This document shows positions 15,177 to 23,356 of a stretch of 64,000 nt of DNA, piece by piece (position 1 is the stretch's first letter; each line of letters starts with the position of its first letter). The notes under the pieces were generated by a model. It was not told where the DNA came from. It saw nothing but the letters and a program-made list of their open reading frames with translations, and searched no databases. The stretch comes from UBA9659 sp965208605. GTDB lineage: Bacteria > Pseudomonadota > Gammaproteobacteria > Pseudomonadales > Azotimanducaceae. The translations under genes were made by a program, and so were the position numbers. The DNA is taken from the NCBI GenBank assembly GCA_965208605.1, contig OZ242345.1:1736001-1800000 (forward strand). Direction: 5' to 3'.

Positions 15177-16283
15177 TTGAAACAAGCACCATTGACGCCA
15201 TCATCAATAGGTAAAGAGTTGTTAGGTGTTAGTCAGTCTGACATTGCCGAGCATCCGGATTTTGACGGACATGAGAAGGTAGTATCAATCCACAATGACC
15301 ATCTCAAGGCAATTATCGCCGTACACAACACGCACCTGGGCCCTGGGGTGGGCGGTTGCCGAATGTTCCCCTATCGCTCCCACCGGGATGCCCTGGCAGA
15401 TGTGTTGAAGTTGTCCAGAGGCATGACCTACAAGTCAGCCCTCGCCGGGCTTGCTATGGGGGGTGGCAAGGCGGTCATTATTGGGGATTCAAGTCGGGAC
15501 AAGACCCGTGAACTGCTACTGGCTATGGGCGACTTTGTGGAGAGTTTGCAGGGGCTTTATATCACTGCCGAAGATTCCGGCACGCATGTGGATGATATTG
15601 CGGTCATCCGAGAGCGGACTCAGTATGTCCCCGGCAAGGCCGCGCATGACATCATTCATAAGGATCCTTCACCAGTGACGGCGCTCGGGGTTTTTGTGGG
15701 CATTACTGAGGCGGTGAAGTATCGCCACAATGCTGATTTGCAGGGGGTCCGGGTGGCTATTCAAGGGGTCGGCAATGTGGGCTTTCATCTTGCCCGGATG
15801 CTGGTTGAGGCCGGTGCGCTGGTCATGGTGGCGGACATCAATCAGCAGAAGGTTGCCCGCGCGGTTGCTGAGCTGGGCGTTACCAGCCTGCCCCTTGAAG
15901 ATATTCTGAATGCCGATGTAGATGTGCTGTCCCCCTGCGCACTGGGTGGGGCTATCAATCACCAGACTGTTGAAAGCATGCGGGCGGGCATTATTGTTGG
16001 TGCGGCCAATAATCAACTGCAATCTCCGGCGGTCGGCCAAGCAGCCTTTGACCGGGGCCTGCTCTATGCACCAGATTATCTGGTCAATGCGGGTGGTGTG
16101 ATTGATATTCACTATCAACGTATCGGCAACTACACGGACGATAATGTGCGCCAGCATGTACTACTCATTGCTGAGCAGTTGCGCGAGATATTCACTGTGT
16201 CCGAGCGGGAGCAGAAGCCCACCCATGAGGTGGCTGACGAGCTGGCGGAGGCGATTTTTATTCCTGAGCGGAACGCTGCCTAA
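15177..16283 (+). CDS. Leucine dehydrogenase (Glu/Leu/Phe/Val dehydrogenase family)
   Basis: NAD-dependent oxidative deamination of branched-chain amino acids to their 2-oxoacids. The 368-residue protein shows the substrate-binding GPGVGGCRMFPY, the catalytic-lysine segment MTYKSALAGLAMGGGKAVI at about residues 83-101, the TAEDSGTHVDDI aspartate region, and the NAD-binding VAIQGVGNVGFHLA at about 190-205. Length matches leucine dehydrogenases. The start is TTG 15177, 6 bp after aaaaggag. Together with the upstream oxidoreductase it gives a two-step route from branched-chain amino acid to acyl-CoA, and both probably answer to the divergent Lrp protein. Confidence 0.92.
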   Translation: MKQAPLTPSSIGKELLGVSQSDIAEHPDFDGHEKVVSIHNDHLKAIIAVHNTHLGPGVGGCRMFPYRSHRDALADVLKLSRGMTYKSALAGLAMGGGKAVIIGDSSRDKTRELLLAMGDFVESLQGLYITAEDSGTHVDDIAVIRERTQYVPGKAAHDIIHKDPSPVTALGVFVGITEAVKYRHNADLQGVRVAIQGVGNVGFHLARMLVEAGALVMVADINQQKVARAVAELGVTSLPLEDILNADVDVLSPCALGGAINHQTVESMRAGIIVGAANNQLQSPAVGQAAFDRGLLYAPDYLVNAGGVIDIHYQRIGNYTDDNVRQHVLLIAEQLREIFTVSEREQKPTHEVADELAEAIFIPERNAA

Positions 16284-16287
16284 CCCC

Positions 16288-16385
16288 CGTCATTCTTGTA
16301 TGTGTTATTCAATGACTGGATTTCCCCCAAACCCCGTCATTCTCGCCTTCTTTGATTCTGACAGCGGGAATCGAATCAGTGAACA
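16288..16385. repeat. Dispersed repeat between convergent genes
   Basis: Carries ccgtcattcttgtatgtg, ttattcaatgactggattt and 'cccgtcattctcgccttctttgattctg...gcgggaatcgaatc'. It also supplies the last codons of the convergent hexosaminidase frame. It may act as a terminator hairpin, but no T-tract is present. Confidence 0.75.
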
Positions 16386-18808
16386 CATACAAGGATTGAC
16401 ACTAGCCTGCTGCCTCTGCCGTCCCGGGTAAAGGCGCGTAGTTTTATAGCCGTCTCTTCTGAAGCAGCTTCTGAAAGAGTTTCTGCAACATTTTTCCCAA
16501 GAATGTCTCTAAGATCAACGGGCGCAGTGTAGATAGCCGAGGCTGGCCCAGGCTCAGTCCCATCGGTGCTATACCGAATCTCAAGACCGGGGAAGATGAG
16601 GTTCGCCGTCATGATGCCATCCTCAATCTGCACCCCCGGCGGCGGCACCCGAAAGGCAACCTCTTTGGAGGCAAGGTAATTGAGCTCGCGCGCGCCGATT
16701 GCCCTGGCGAAATCATGCCACTGGGTGCTGGGCTGGATGTTCCAACATCGTTCGGCAACCGCCAAGAGACGAGGGAAGAGATAATAGTCCATCAACTCAG
16801 CATCAAAGACCGTCTCAGTCCACAACTGTGCCTGCAAACCCAGCACAAGATGCTGTTTATCTGGCGGGATCTGCCCAGTGTTCAGGGGATCAAAATGGTA
16901 GATGAGATCGGTGTCAATATAAGCCGCCCAGGCAAGCCCCGGCTCTTCATGGTGCCGCCCGTAAGGCTGGTCAAGATAGAGAAAACTAGCATTGGAGATG
17001 ACCAGTTGTTGTTCCCTGGCGAGAATGGCACCGGGCAGGTCATGGCGAGCATCCTGACCCTTCGCCTCGGTTGCCCAGGCATTAAAGTAGCAGCTGCTAT
17101 TGCCCATTGGCGCCGCTTCCAGGTGCGGGCTCATTTCATGCCAGAAGCCAATCTCTATGCCGGGCAGGAGCTTTTCCGCCAGGGCAGTAATCCGCTCGGC
17201 GTAAGCCTGCATCAATTTTGCTGTGGCGGCCTGGGCATCGGCTTCCTGGGTGGTATCCCAAGCCGGATCCCATAAGGGCGAGGTGCGACATACTTTTGAC
17301 CCCAGCCAGGCGCCGGCCGGGACCTCATCGCCGCCAAAATGTATGCGCCGCATAGGCACCTTCGCCTGCGCGTAGAGTTTTTTGATGTCCTTTAAGACGA
17401 CCTCAATGAAGGCGTAGGTTGAATCAAGACACACATTCACTACATTCTGGCTATATCCCTGAACTGCTTGATGCACGGATTGATCTTCAGGATCAAGGAG
17501 CAGAAAACGACCCGAGTGTTTGAGCGACTGGACGATAGCATTGGCATGCCCCGGCAAATTGAGCTCAACAATAATTTCAACATGACATTGCGCGGCAAAC
17601 TGTAGCAGGTCAATAAAGTCCTCAGTGCTGAGGTAGCCCGCATAGAGTTCAGGCCCGTCCCCCCAGGCGGGATACAGTGTCTTGGCACGGTCCTGGGCCC
17701 CCTCTGCTTGATAAGCCCGGCGGCTACCGATATCAGTCAGTTCGGGTATGGAAGGAATTTCCAAACGCCAACCTTCATCGTTGGAAATACCAAGCTGTAG
17801 CCGATTCATCTTGTAGGCAGACATGACCTCAATGGTCTTCTTGATTTGTTTAGCAGCATGGAAGTGCCGCGCAATATCCAGAAGCAGCCCGCGATGTGCA
17901 AAGCCAGGGGCATCCTCAATGCTGACAAGCCTGAAGGTGCAACCGGTATCCGTCTTGGCAATTAACTGCCTAAAAGAATGAATGGCGTAGTAGAGCGCGC
18001 GGGCGTCACCGCCCTCAATCTTGATCTGCGCTTGATGCGTTGTCAGTCGGTACTCAGCGGCTGCCAGGTCCGGGCAGAGGGTCAGGTGTATCGGGCAGCC
18101 ATCTTTGATGAGCAGTTCTTCATCAGCCAAGAATCGCCGGAGATAATTCATCTCAGTGCTGGACTCAATGAGCGGGTCGGATGCCAGGGGGCTAAAGCCA
18201 GACACCACACCACTATCGCCAGCGGTGGTGCACTTCTGGGCTGCTGGAATGAGCAGGGGAGCAGCAGTTTGTGCCGCTGAACCTGCCCAGAGTTGGGCGT
18301 TCTTCTCAAAGGTGTGTGCCGGCGTTTGGAGTCTGGTGTCTGCACTAGGGGACAGGGCGCCGATTTTAGGATTATCGGCATCCTCCCATGCGAGAAATTT
18401 CGGCGGCAGGATAGTCGGGGCAGCTACCATGTTTTTCGCATGCATGTTTTTCGCATGCATGTTTTTCGCATGCATGTTTTTCGCAATATGAAACCCCTGC
18501 CGAGCACGGAGTGGCAGGTCTTTAAACAGCAGGTCTTCCATCTCAATAGACAAGGCTTTGCCCGGCTCAATGCCCGGCCAGGTAGCACCGGGTTCAAGGT
18601 AGCCATAACGACCGTCCAGCAATAGGCGCTTGACCCGGGTGTCGGATTTTTTGGGTTCCAGCCCGAGGGAAAAGTACAGCCGCCAGCCGTCCGCTAATGC
18701 GAAGGGGGAACGGTTCTCAATGCGCAGCCGTGTCTTGCTGGCATGAGCAGCCCCTTCCGGGGTGCTTTCCTCGAGTAGCTGTACCGCTATATCTTTTGGA
18801 TTCCACAT
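16376..18808 (-). CDS. Beta-N-acetylhexosaminidase, glycoside hydrolase family 20
   Basis: Removes terminal N-acetylglucosamine or N-acetylgalactosamine from chitin fragments or glycans. From ATG 18808 it is 810 residues; a TTG at 18883 would add 25. Order: an N-terminal carbohydrate-binding-like domain, a linker, a GH20b domain, then the catalytic barrel starting at FAHRGLLLDIARHFH. The catalytic pair is in HFGGDEVP (about residue 490 from this start), and WHEM and WTE motifs line the site as in the family. No signal peptide is seen, so it may be cytoplasmic and act on imported sugars. The linker has a 15-bp tandem repeat giving AKNMH four times. Its last residues run into a dispersed repeat. 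Confidence 0.9.
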   Translation of the reverse strand: MWNPKDIAVQLLEESTPEGAAHASKTRLRIENRSPFALADGWRLYFSLGLEPKKSDTRVKRLLLDGRYGYLEPGATWPGIEPGKALSIEMEDLLFKDLPLRARQGFHIAKNMHAKNMHAKNMHAKNMVAAPTILPPKFLAWEDADNPKIGALSPSADTRLQTPAHTFEKNAQLWAGSAAQTAAPLLIPAAQKCTTAGDSGVVSGFSPLASDPLIESSTEMNYLRRFLADEELLIKDGCPIHLTLCPDLAAAEYRLTTHQAQIKIEGGDARALYYAIHSFRQLIAKTDTGCTFRLVSIEDAPGFAHRGLLLDIARHFHAAKQIKKTIEVMSAYKMNRLQLGISNDEGWRLEIPSIPELTDIGSRRAYQAEGAQDRAKTLYPAWGDGPELYAGYLSTEDFIDLLQFAAQCHVEIIVELNLPGHANAIVQSLKHSGRFLLLDPEDQSVHQAVQGYSQNVVNVCLDSTYAFIEVVLKDIKKLYAQAKVPMRRIHFGGDEVPAGAWLGSKVCRTSPLWDPAWDTTQEADAQAATAKLMQAYAERITALAEKLLPGIEIGFWHEMSPHLEAAPMGNSSCYFNAWATEAKGQDARHDLPGAILAREQQLVISNASFLYLDQPYGRHHEEPGLAWAAYIDTDLIYHFDPLNTGQIPPDKQHLVLGLQAQLWTETVFDAELMDYYLFPRLLAVAERCWNIQPSTQWHDFARAIGARELNYLASKEVAFRVPPPGVQIEDGIMTANLIFPGLEIRYSTDGTEPGPASAIYTAPVDLRDILGKNVAETLSEAASEETAIKLRAFTRDGRGSRLVSILVCVH
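18428..18487. repeat. 15-bp tandem repeat in the hexosaminidase gene
   Basis: Three perfect copies of catgtttttcgcatg (18428-18472) plus a nearly complete fourth (catgtttttcgca). The unit is a multiple of three, so copy-number change keeps the frame. On the coding strand it gives AKNMH. Confidence 0.95.
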
Positions 18809-18862
18809 CTTAGTTTTCTTGTAAAAAACACGATTGGTATCATAATATCCTGAATGGCTATT

Positions 18863-18944
18863 ATTAAGAGACTGATTAAGCAACTGGTTAAGAAACTATT
18901 CTTAAGAAGCTATGCTTAAGAAGCTATGCTTAAGAAGATATGAT
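18863..18944. repeat. 14-bp tandem repeat in the hexosaminidase/phaE intergenic region
   Basis: Four units of about 14 bp: ttaagaaactattc, ttaagaagctatgc (twice) and ttaagaagatatga (18888-18943), preceded by two shorter relatives (ttaagagactga, ttaagcaactgg). They lie between divergent promoters, so they may affect expression of phaE or the hexosaminidase. Confidence 0.9.
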
Positions 18945-18972
18945 TAAACGCATAGAGTAAAGGGAAACGAGT

Positions 18973-19356
18973 ATGGCTAATCAATCAATTCCAGATCCAT
19001 CGGCACAGTTGCAGGAATGGATCACTAAATTGGAACGCGAGTTTAACAAATATGCTAGTCAGTTCATGGGCACTGATGAGTTCAGCAAGTCAATCAACCA
19101 GATGCAGCAGTTGCAGGCAGATTCTCAGCGGATGTTTGCCGAGTTCATGACAAAACAACGGACGACCTTCAACATTCCAAGTCGTGATGATTTGATGAAT
19201 ATCAGCGAGAGTATTCACAATCTGGAGCAGCGGCTGACACGCATAGAAGCCTTGCTTGAGCAAGTAGCCGGGGCGGCTAGGTCTCCCCAAAAGAAACCCA
19301 CCCGCCGGGCAAAAACCCCGAGAACCAAAAAGCCGCCACCCGCCGCCGCAAGTTGA
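18973..19356 (+). CDS. phaE: Short PhaE-like subunit of class III PHA synthase
   Basis: A 127-residue helical protein directly upstream of phaC. The segment FNIPSRDDLMNISESIHNLEQRLTRIEALLEQ matches the C-terminal conserved motif of PhaE (P.R.....L..R.HELE...R.LE), the non-catalytic partner that stimulates class III polyhydroxyalkanoate synthase. The tail is Lys/Pro/Ala-rich (KKPTRRAKTPRTKKPPP). It is far shorter than classical PhaE of about 350-380 residues, so it corresponds to a reduced version. The stop overlaps a possible TTG start of phaC; ATG 19371 is the likelier phaC start, 15 bp on. Good Shine-Dalgarno (aaaggg) before ATG 18973. Confidence 0.75.
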   Translation: MANQSIPDPSAQLQEWITKLEREFNKYASQFMGTDEFSKSINQMQQLQADSQRMFAEFMTKQRTTFNIPSRDDLMNISESIHNLEQRLTRIEALLEQVAGAARSPQKKPTRRAKTPRTKKPPPAAAS

Positions 19357-19370
19357 CAGCGCACCATACC

Positions 19371-20450
19371 ATGAATGTCCAGCCAGAAAATCCAGCGACA
19401 ATGATGCATCAAATGCGCGACCTGATGCAGAAGACCATTCAACGTGGCACCAAGGGATTCCAGTTTGTCCGCTCCGGGCCTATTAAAGTGGGGTTTGCAC
19501 CCAAGGAATTGATCTATGACCGGGGGACATTAAAACTGTATCACTACACGCCGGTTGCTGAGGAAATTTATCGCATTCCGGTCATCATTGTCATGGCGAC
19601 CACGAACAAGGGATTTTTGTTTGACCTCACGCCTGAGCAGAGCATGGTGGACTATCTAATTAAGCGCGGGTTTGATGTTTATATGATTGATTGGGAGCCG
19701 CCGGTAATTCAGGAACGAAACCTAGGGCTAGCGGACTATACGCATGACTTCCTACCCAATTGTATTAAAAAGGTGCAAGAAGATTGCGGTGAGTTGGATG
19801 TCAATCTGATTGGATATTGCATGGGCGGGGTGCTGTCGCTGATTTATGCGGCGACCCATACCGACGGGCCGCTTAAGAATCTGGTGTGCCTGACAACACC
19901 GGTCAATTGGCATGAGATGGGTTTGTTTAATCTCTGGTCTAATAAGAAGTACATGAACGTTGATCAACTGGTGGATACCCTGGGCCTTGTGCCGGCGGAG
20001 TTTATCGCCCGTTCATTTGAGATGTTGCGCCCCGCGCAGCGCATCGCGGGGAAACTACAGTTGTGGGATCAGATGTGGAACGACGAATTTGTGAAGTCCT
20101 ATCGCGCCTTTCAACGTTGGAGTGACGAGACCCTGCCACTCACTGGCGAATATTATCGCGACACTACCGAAGAATTGATGCGCGCGAACAAACTCTACAC
20201 GGGGGAACTGAAGATCAAAGGACAAGATGCAAATCTTGCCAACATCACCATACCGATGATGCACGCGATTGCCGAGCATGATCATATCGCACCATTTAAG
20301 TCGACCAAGCCGCTACTTGGATTGGTCAGTTCAGAAGTCAAACATGAACTTGTACTCAAAGGCGGGCATGTCAGTTTGATTGCGGGACCCAACGCGGTGA
20401 AACGCATGTGGCCCAGTGTTGACGCTTGGCTAGGAGAACGTTCGGTGTGA
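19371..20450 (+). CDS. phaC: Poly(3-hydroxyalkanoate) synthase, class III PhaC
   Basis: Polymerises 3-hydroxyacyl-CoA into storage granules of polyhydroxyalkanoate. From ATG 19371 it is 359 residues, the usual class III length. The lipase-like box GYCMGG carries the nucleophile cysteine at about residue 150. The catalytic aspartate lies in the GYCMGG-to-C-terminal half (probably AEHDHIAPF or the region before it), and the histidine is in KGGHVSLIAGP. YDRGTLKLYHY and VYMIDWEPP are also typical. It follows phaE and overlaps the next gene (an acetyltransferase) by 4 bp, so three genes share one transcript. Confidence 0.93.
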   Translation: MNVQPENPATMMHQMRDLMQKTIQRGTKGFQFVRSGPIKVGFAPKELIYDRGTLKLYHYTPVAEEIYRIPVIIVMATTNKGFLFDLTPEQSMVDYLIKRGFDVYMIDWEPPVIQERNLGLADYTHDFLPNCIKKVQEDCGELDVNLIGYCMGGVLSLIYAATHTDGPLKNLVCLTTPVNWHEMGLFNLWSNKKYMNVDQLVDTLGLVPAEFIARSFEMLRPAQRIAGKLQLWDQMWNDEFVKSYRAFQRWSDETLPLTGEYYRDTTEELMRANKLYTGELKIKGQDANLANITIPMMHAIAEHDHIAPFKSTKPLLGLVSSEVKHELVLKGGHVSLIAGPNAVKRMWPSVDAWLGERSV

Positions 20451-21037
20451 GTGGCAGAGAAGAGCGGTATCCCAAACAGCTTGTTTGCCAGGATGAAGTG
20501 ATTGACCTGTCCTTGCTGACTGAGATTGATGAAGCTGAGGCAGCGGCATTTACCCAACAGCTTTTTGATCATGATCTCTTGTCGTTCAGCCGCGACATTC
20601 GTGAACCCAAAGTGATTGCCGCATGGAATCGTGCCATCAAGTCTGGCGATATTGTGAGTGTGGTTGCCACGCGCCAGGGGGAAATCCTAGGGACGACCGC
20701 AGTGCTGCTGGACAAACATTCCTGGTCCGCGCATGTGGGTGAGCTCCGCATCCTGGTTAAACCGGAAGCAAGAAAGATAGGGCTCGGCAGAGTTTTGATT
20801 CAAGAAAGTTTTTTGATTGGCTTGGATTTGGGTTTAGAAAAGTTGACCGTCAGGATGACACTAGATCAAGACCGGGCAATTGCAGTCTTTGAGGAAATGG
20901 GCTTCAAGACCGAAGCACTACTGAAGGAGCATGTGAAAGATGACCAGAATGAAACACACGACCTGCTCATTCTCAGTCACGATGTCACCGCCGTGCAATC
21001 AAAACTACAAGCCTACGGCATAGACGAGGCGTTTTAA
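20447..21037 (+). CDS. GNAT family N-acetyltransferase
   Basis: A 196-residue protein from GTG 20447, which overlaps the phaC stop by 4 bp and follows an aggag site at good distance. The acetyl-CoA-binding core is visible as SAHVGELRILVKPEARKIGLGRVLIQE (the Q/RxxGxG/A-type loop reads RKIGLGR) at about residues 91-116, followed by LTVRMTLDQDRAIAVFEEMGFKTE, the usual ending of the fold. The substrate is not known. Linkage to PHA synthase suggests a metabolic or regulatory acylation role, but this is only context. The dispersed repeat begins right after its stop. Confidence 0.85.
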   Translation: MSGREERYPKQLVCQDEVIDLSLLTEIDEAEAAAFTQQLFDHDLLSFSRDIREPKVIAAWNRAIKSGDIVSVVATRQGEILGTTAVLLDKHSWSAHVGELRILVKPEARKIGLGRVLIQESFLIGLDLGLEKLTVRMTLDQDRAIAVFEEMGFKTEALLKEHVKDDQNETHDLLILSHDVTAVQSKLQAYGIDEAF

Positions 21038-21039
21038 TC

Positions 21040-21395
21040 CCTACCCGCGCCGTCAGGATCAAAGCAGGCGGGAATCCAGAGTGGCGACGCAAGCCACCTC
21101 CGCGCCGTCATTCTTGTATGTGTTCACTGATTCAATGACTGGATTCCCCCCAGACCCCGTCATTCTCGGCACCCCAGTTATCACAGCCATCGGCTGTGAT
21201 AACTGGGGGGTCGGGAATCCAGAGGAACAAAGGCAACCGCCTTGATATTCCCGTCACACCTCAACGGGGGCCGGTGGGTTGTAGTGTCGTTAAAGGCGCA
21301 ATCCCCTCCCGCTGTCATTCTCGAGCTTGCTCGGGAATCCAGAGGAACAAAGGCAACCGCCTTGGGCATTTACACATCAACAACAAAGAGAAGTG
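21040..21395. repeat. Dispersed hairpin repeat cluster with a long perfect palindrome
   Basis: Gap of about 360 bp with no gene. It holds at least four repeat units. The centre, 21172-21208, is a perfect hairpin with 17-bp arms (cccagttatcacagcc / ggctgtgataactggg within it) and a 3-base loop, inserted between cattctcgg and tcgggaatccag. Another unit at 21317-21345 has the simple arms ctcgagcttgctcggg. The tgtatgtgttcactgattca module is present at 21113. Confidence 0.9.
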
Positions 21396-21397
21396 AA

Positions 21398-22480
21398 TCA
21401 GTGAACATAAACACCACAAGGATGGTCATCAATCACTTCCATGCGTCGACGGGCGGCGAGGCGACTAACAGATATTGACAACAATGTAGCGGCTTTGGAT
21501 TCACTGAGCAGATCCTCTCCGAGTGCACGATAAACTGTCTGCTCAAACAACCGAGGCTTCTCCGGCGGGCACGGCTCCCCTGGTTCCGTTTCATCCCACC
21601 CTTTATGAACCAGGTGTCGCCAAAACTCCTTGTGTGCTGCCTTGGAGATGACGCCGACGTTCAATGCGCGGTAGCTCCACCCGCCAATACTGAGTCCGAA
21701 CTCCTGCTTCAACAGGTAGAGTTCATACACCTCAAGCGATCGGCGTCGTGCGCTCAATGCGGCTTTTACTCTGGGTGCTGGCACCAAAAAAGCACCGGCG
21801 AAACGATCCGCAGCCTGTTCCTTGTCAAGCTCATCTAGCAGGCGTTCATCTAGCACTAAGTGCCCTAATTCGTGCGCCAATGTAAATCGTTGCCGGTCAC
21901 CGGGCCATTGCCGCCCGACCACAACCACGTGGTGTTCACCGGCGCGAGCACTCATTCCTTCAAATCGCAGATCGTCAAAGCGCGTCGTGAAGACTTTAAT
22001 GCCGCGAGTTTCCAGGACGTCAATCAGGTCCGTAATGGGATTGAATCCGAGATTCCAGTGTTTGCGAACGGCGATGGCGATGTCTTCAATAGCATCCAGA
22101 GATGCCAACTGACCGGGCAAGTTCTTCGGCAGGGAAAACGACACAGACCAAGGCGCAGGCGTGACCTTGTCCAGCTCAGCCCACTGTTCCAATTGGTCTC
22201 GCACATCGGCCAAGACTTTCGTTTCGGCTTGTTTGGGTAGCTTCCAGCGATGCTTGTTGCGGTGTTCTATGCGCTCCAAATCAATTGTTGATGTGCGAAA
22301 AAAGTACTCGGTGCGAACGCCCAGCGCGTCGGACAGCGCCAACAGCACATCAGAGGAGGGCACGGATGCTGCTCGCTCGTATTTCGACAACATCATGGCC
22401 GAAACACCCACCTTTTCCGCAAGGGCACGCAGTGACAGGCCCTGCGCCTGACGAGCTTGATTCAATCGTTCACTCAGCAT
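21398..22480 (-). CDS. XRE-family regulator with ImmA/IrrE peptidase domain
   Basis: A 360-residue fusion of an N-terminal helix-turn-helix (ERLNQARQAQGLSLRALAEKVGVSAMMLSKYERAASVPSSDVLLALSDALG) and a C-terminal COG2856/ImmA-IrrE zinc-peptidase-like domain with the HExxH motif in FTLAHELGHLVLDE (about residues 199-212). Such proteins repress genes of mobile elements or toxin-antitoxin systems and can act as proteases on partner regulators. Here no partner gene is adjacent; the gene is bounded by repeats on both sides. A symmetric sequence just upstream of the start (22510-22549) is a probable operator. The zinc ligands appear intact, so activity is possible. Confidence 0.88.
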   Translation of the reverse strand: MLSERLNQARQAQGLSLRALAEKVGVSAMMLSKYERAASVPSSDVLLALSDALGVRTEYFFRTSTIDLERIEHRNKHRWKLPKQAETKVLADVRDQLEQWAELDKVTPAPWSVSFSLPKNLPGQLASLDAIEDIAIAVRKHWNLGFNPITDLIDVLETRGIKVFTTRFDDLRFEGMSARAGEHHVVVVGRQWPGDRQRFTLAHELGHLVLDERLLDELDKEQAADRFAGAFLVPAPRVKAALSARRRSLEVYELYLLKQEFGLSIGGWSYRALNVGVISKAAHKEFWRHLVHKGWDETEPGEPCPPEKPRLFEQTVYRALGEDLLSESKAATLLSISVSRLAARRRMEVIDDHPCGVYVH

Positions 22481-22509
22481 TGAGGTTCTCTTCAGTGGTG
22501 CTCTCCAAC

Positions 22510-22549
22510 AGTTTACAAATCATTACAAAAATTGTATATCTTGTAAACT
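22510..22549. promoter_or_regulatory. Inverted-repeat operator of the XRE/ImmA gene
   Basis: Perfect 9-bp arms agtttacaa (22510-22518) and ttgtaaact (22541-22549) flank an inner imperfect pair (attacaa / ttgtat), 30 bp upstream of the regulator's start. Two nested TTACAA-type half-sites suggest binding of two dimers and autoregulation; the binding itself is inferred. Confidence 0.55.
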
Positions 22550-22594
22550 ATAAGTATTCCAGCGTATAAAACAAGTGCCCACTGAACATTAGAG

Positions 22595-22775
22595 GACTGT
22601 ATGTGTTCACTGATTCAATGACTGGATTCCCGGGGCAAGCCCGAGAGTGCCGGGGGGCGGTCTAAGCCGCCAGAAGGAGCGGGGACAAGGTGTATACATT
22701 AACCCTAAGTGGCAAGCATCGCCCCCGCGCCGTCAGGATCAAAGCAGGCGGGAATCCAGAGGAACGAAGGCAAGT
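22595..22775. repeat. Dispersed hairpin repeat
   Basis: Contains tgtatgtgttcactgattca, tgactggattcccggggcaa, 'ggcggtctaagccgcc', 'cattaaccctaagtggcaag' and 'aggatcaaagcaggcgggaa' modules shared with the copies near 1600, 10300 and 21050. No gene in 22481-22824. Confidence 0.8.
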
Positions 22776-22824
22776 GAAACAGCAGGGAATAACAACGGCT
22801 AGTTAGGAAGAGTGCTTGTTTGCG

Positions 22825-23277
22825 TTAATGGTTGTCAAAACTATTGTACTTTGCGTTTGTTCGCAATGCGATGTAGATTTCCAGCAAAGCCTGTCTTATC
22901 GAATTTTTTTCTTCAATGATCTGAATGTCCATTGCCTTGATGCGTTCTCTTGCCTTGTCAAATGCCCTCCGAAACTTTTTATTTTCCAGAAGTTCGCTAC
23001 GAGTTTTTTTCGTCTTCTTAGGTGTCTTTGTTTTATCTTTAGCGATGAGGAAGGCAAAGTTAGCCGAATGGTGACTATTATAGGTGTGTGAAGAGATTCT
23101 CCATCCCAAATTATTTGTCCGCCCTACATATAGAGCCCGACCCTTTTCGGAGAAAAGGTAGATACCCGGGCGGAATTTGTATTTCCCGGAGAAATCGCTT
23201 CTTCTAAGGAGCTTGGTTTTTAGCAACGTATAACATTTTTGCTCAGCATGCTTTACTACTAGCTGGAACTTATTCAT
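22825..23277 (-). CDS. GIY-YIG domain protein
   Basis: A 150-residue protein with a GIY-YIG nuclease-type core: PGIYLFSEKGRALYVGRTNNLGWRISSH at about residues 38-65. Here GIY and the second YVG are both present, followed by the conserved arginine (GR) and a His-rich stretch. The C-terminal part is basic and helical (KTKTPKKTKKTR, then EIYIALRTNAKYN), which is where family members carry a catalytic glutamate (possibly the glutamate in LLEIYIALRT). The family cleaves DNA in repair, restriction or homing. No partner is adjacent. AT-rich. Start ATG 23277; no clear operon. Confidence 0.8.
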   Translation of the reverse strand: MNKFQLVVKHAEQKCYTLLKTKLLRRSDFSGKYKFRPGIYLFSEKGRALYVGRTNNLGWRISSHTYNSHHSANFAFLIAKDKTKTPKKTKKTRSELLENKKFRRAFDKARERIKAMDIQIIEEKNSIRQALLEIYIALRTNAKYNSFDNH

Positions 23278-23356
23278 ATTTTTCTATCCTGTTGTGAATG
23301 TTTGTGCAACCGCTTTTCGCAGGCAAAGTATATTTACCTTAAGAAAATAGATACAT

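Noticed and set aside
21040..21396. Small frames inside the repeat cluster
   Set aside because: They are translations of repeat modules that recur elsewhere in other frames.
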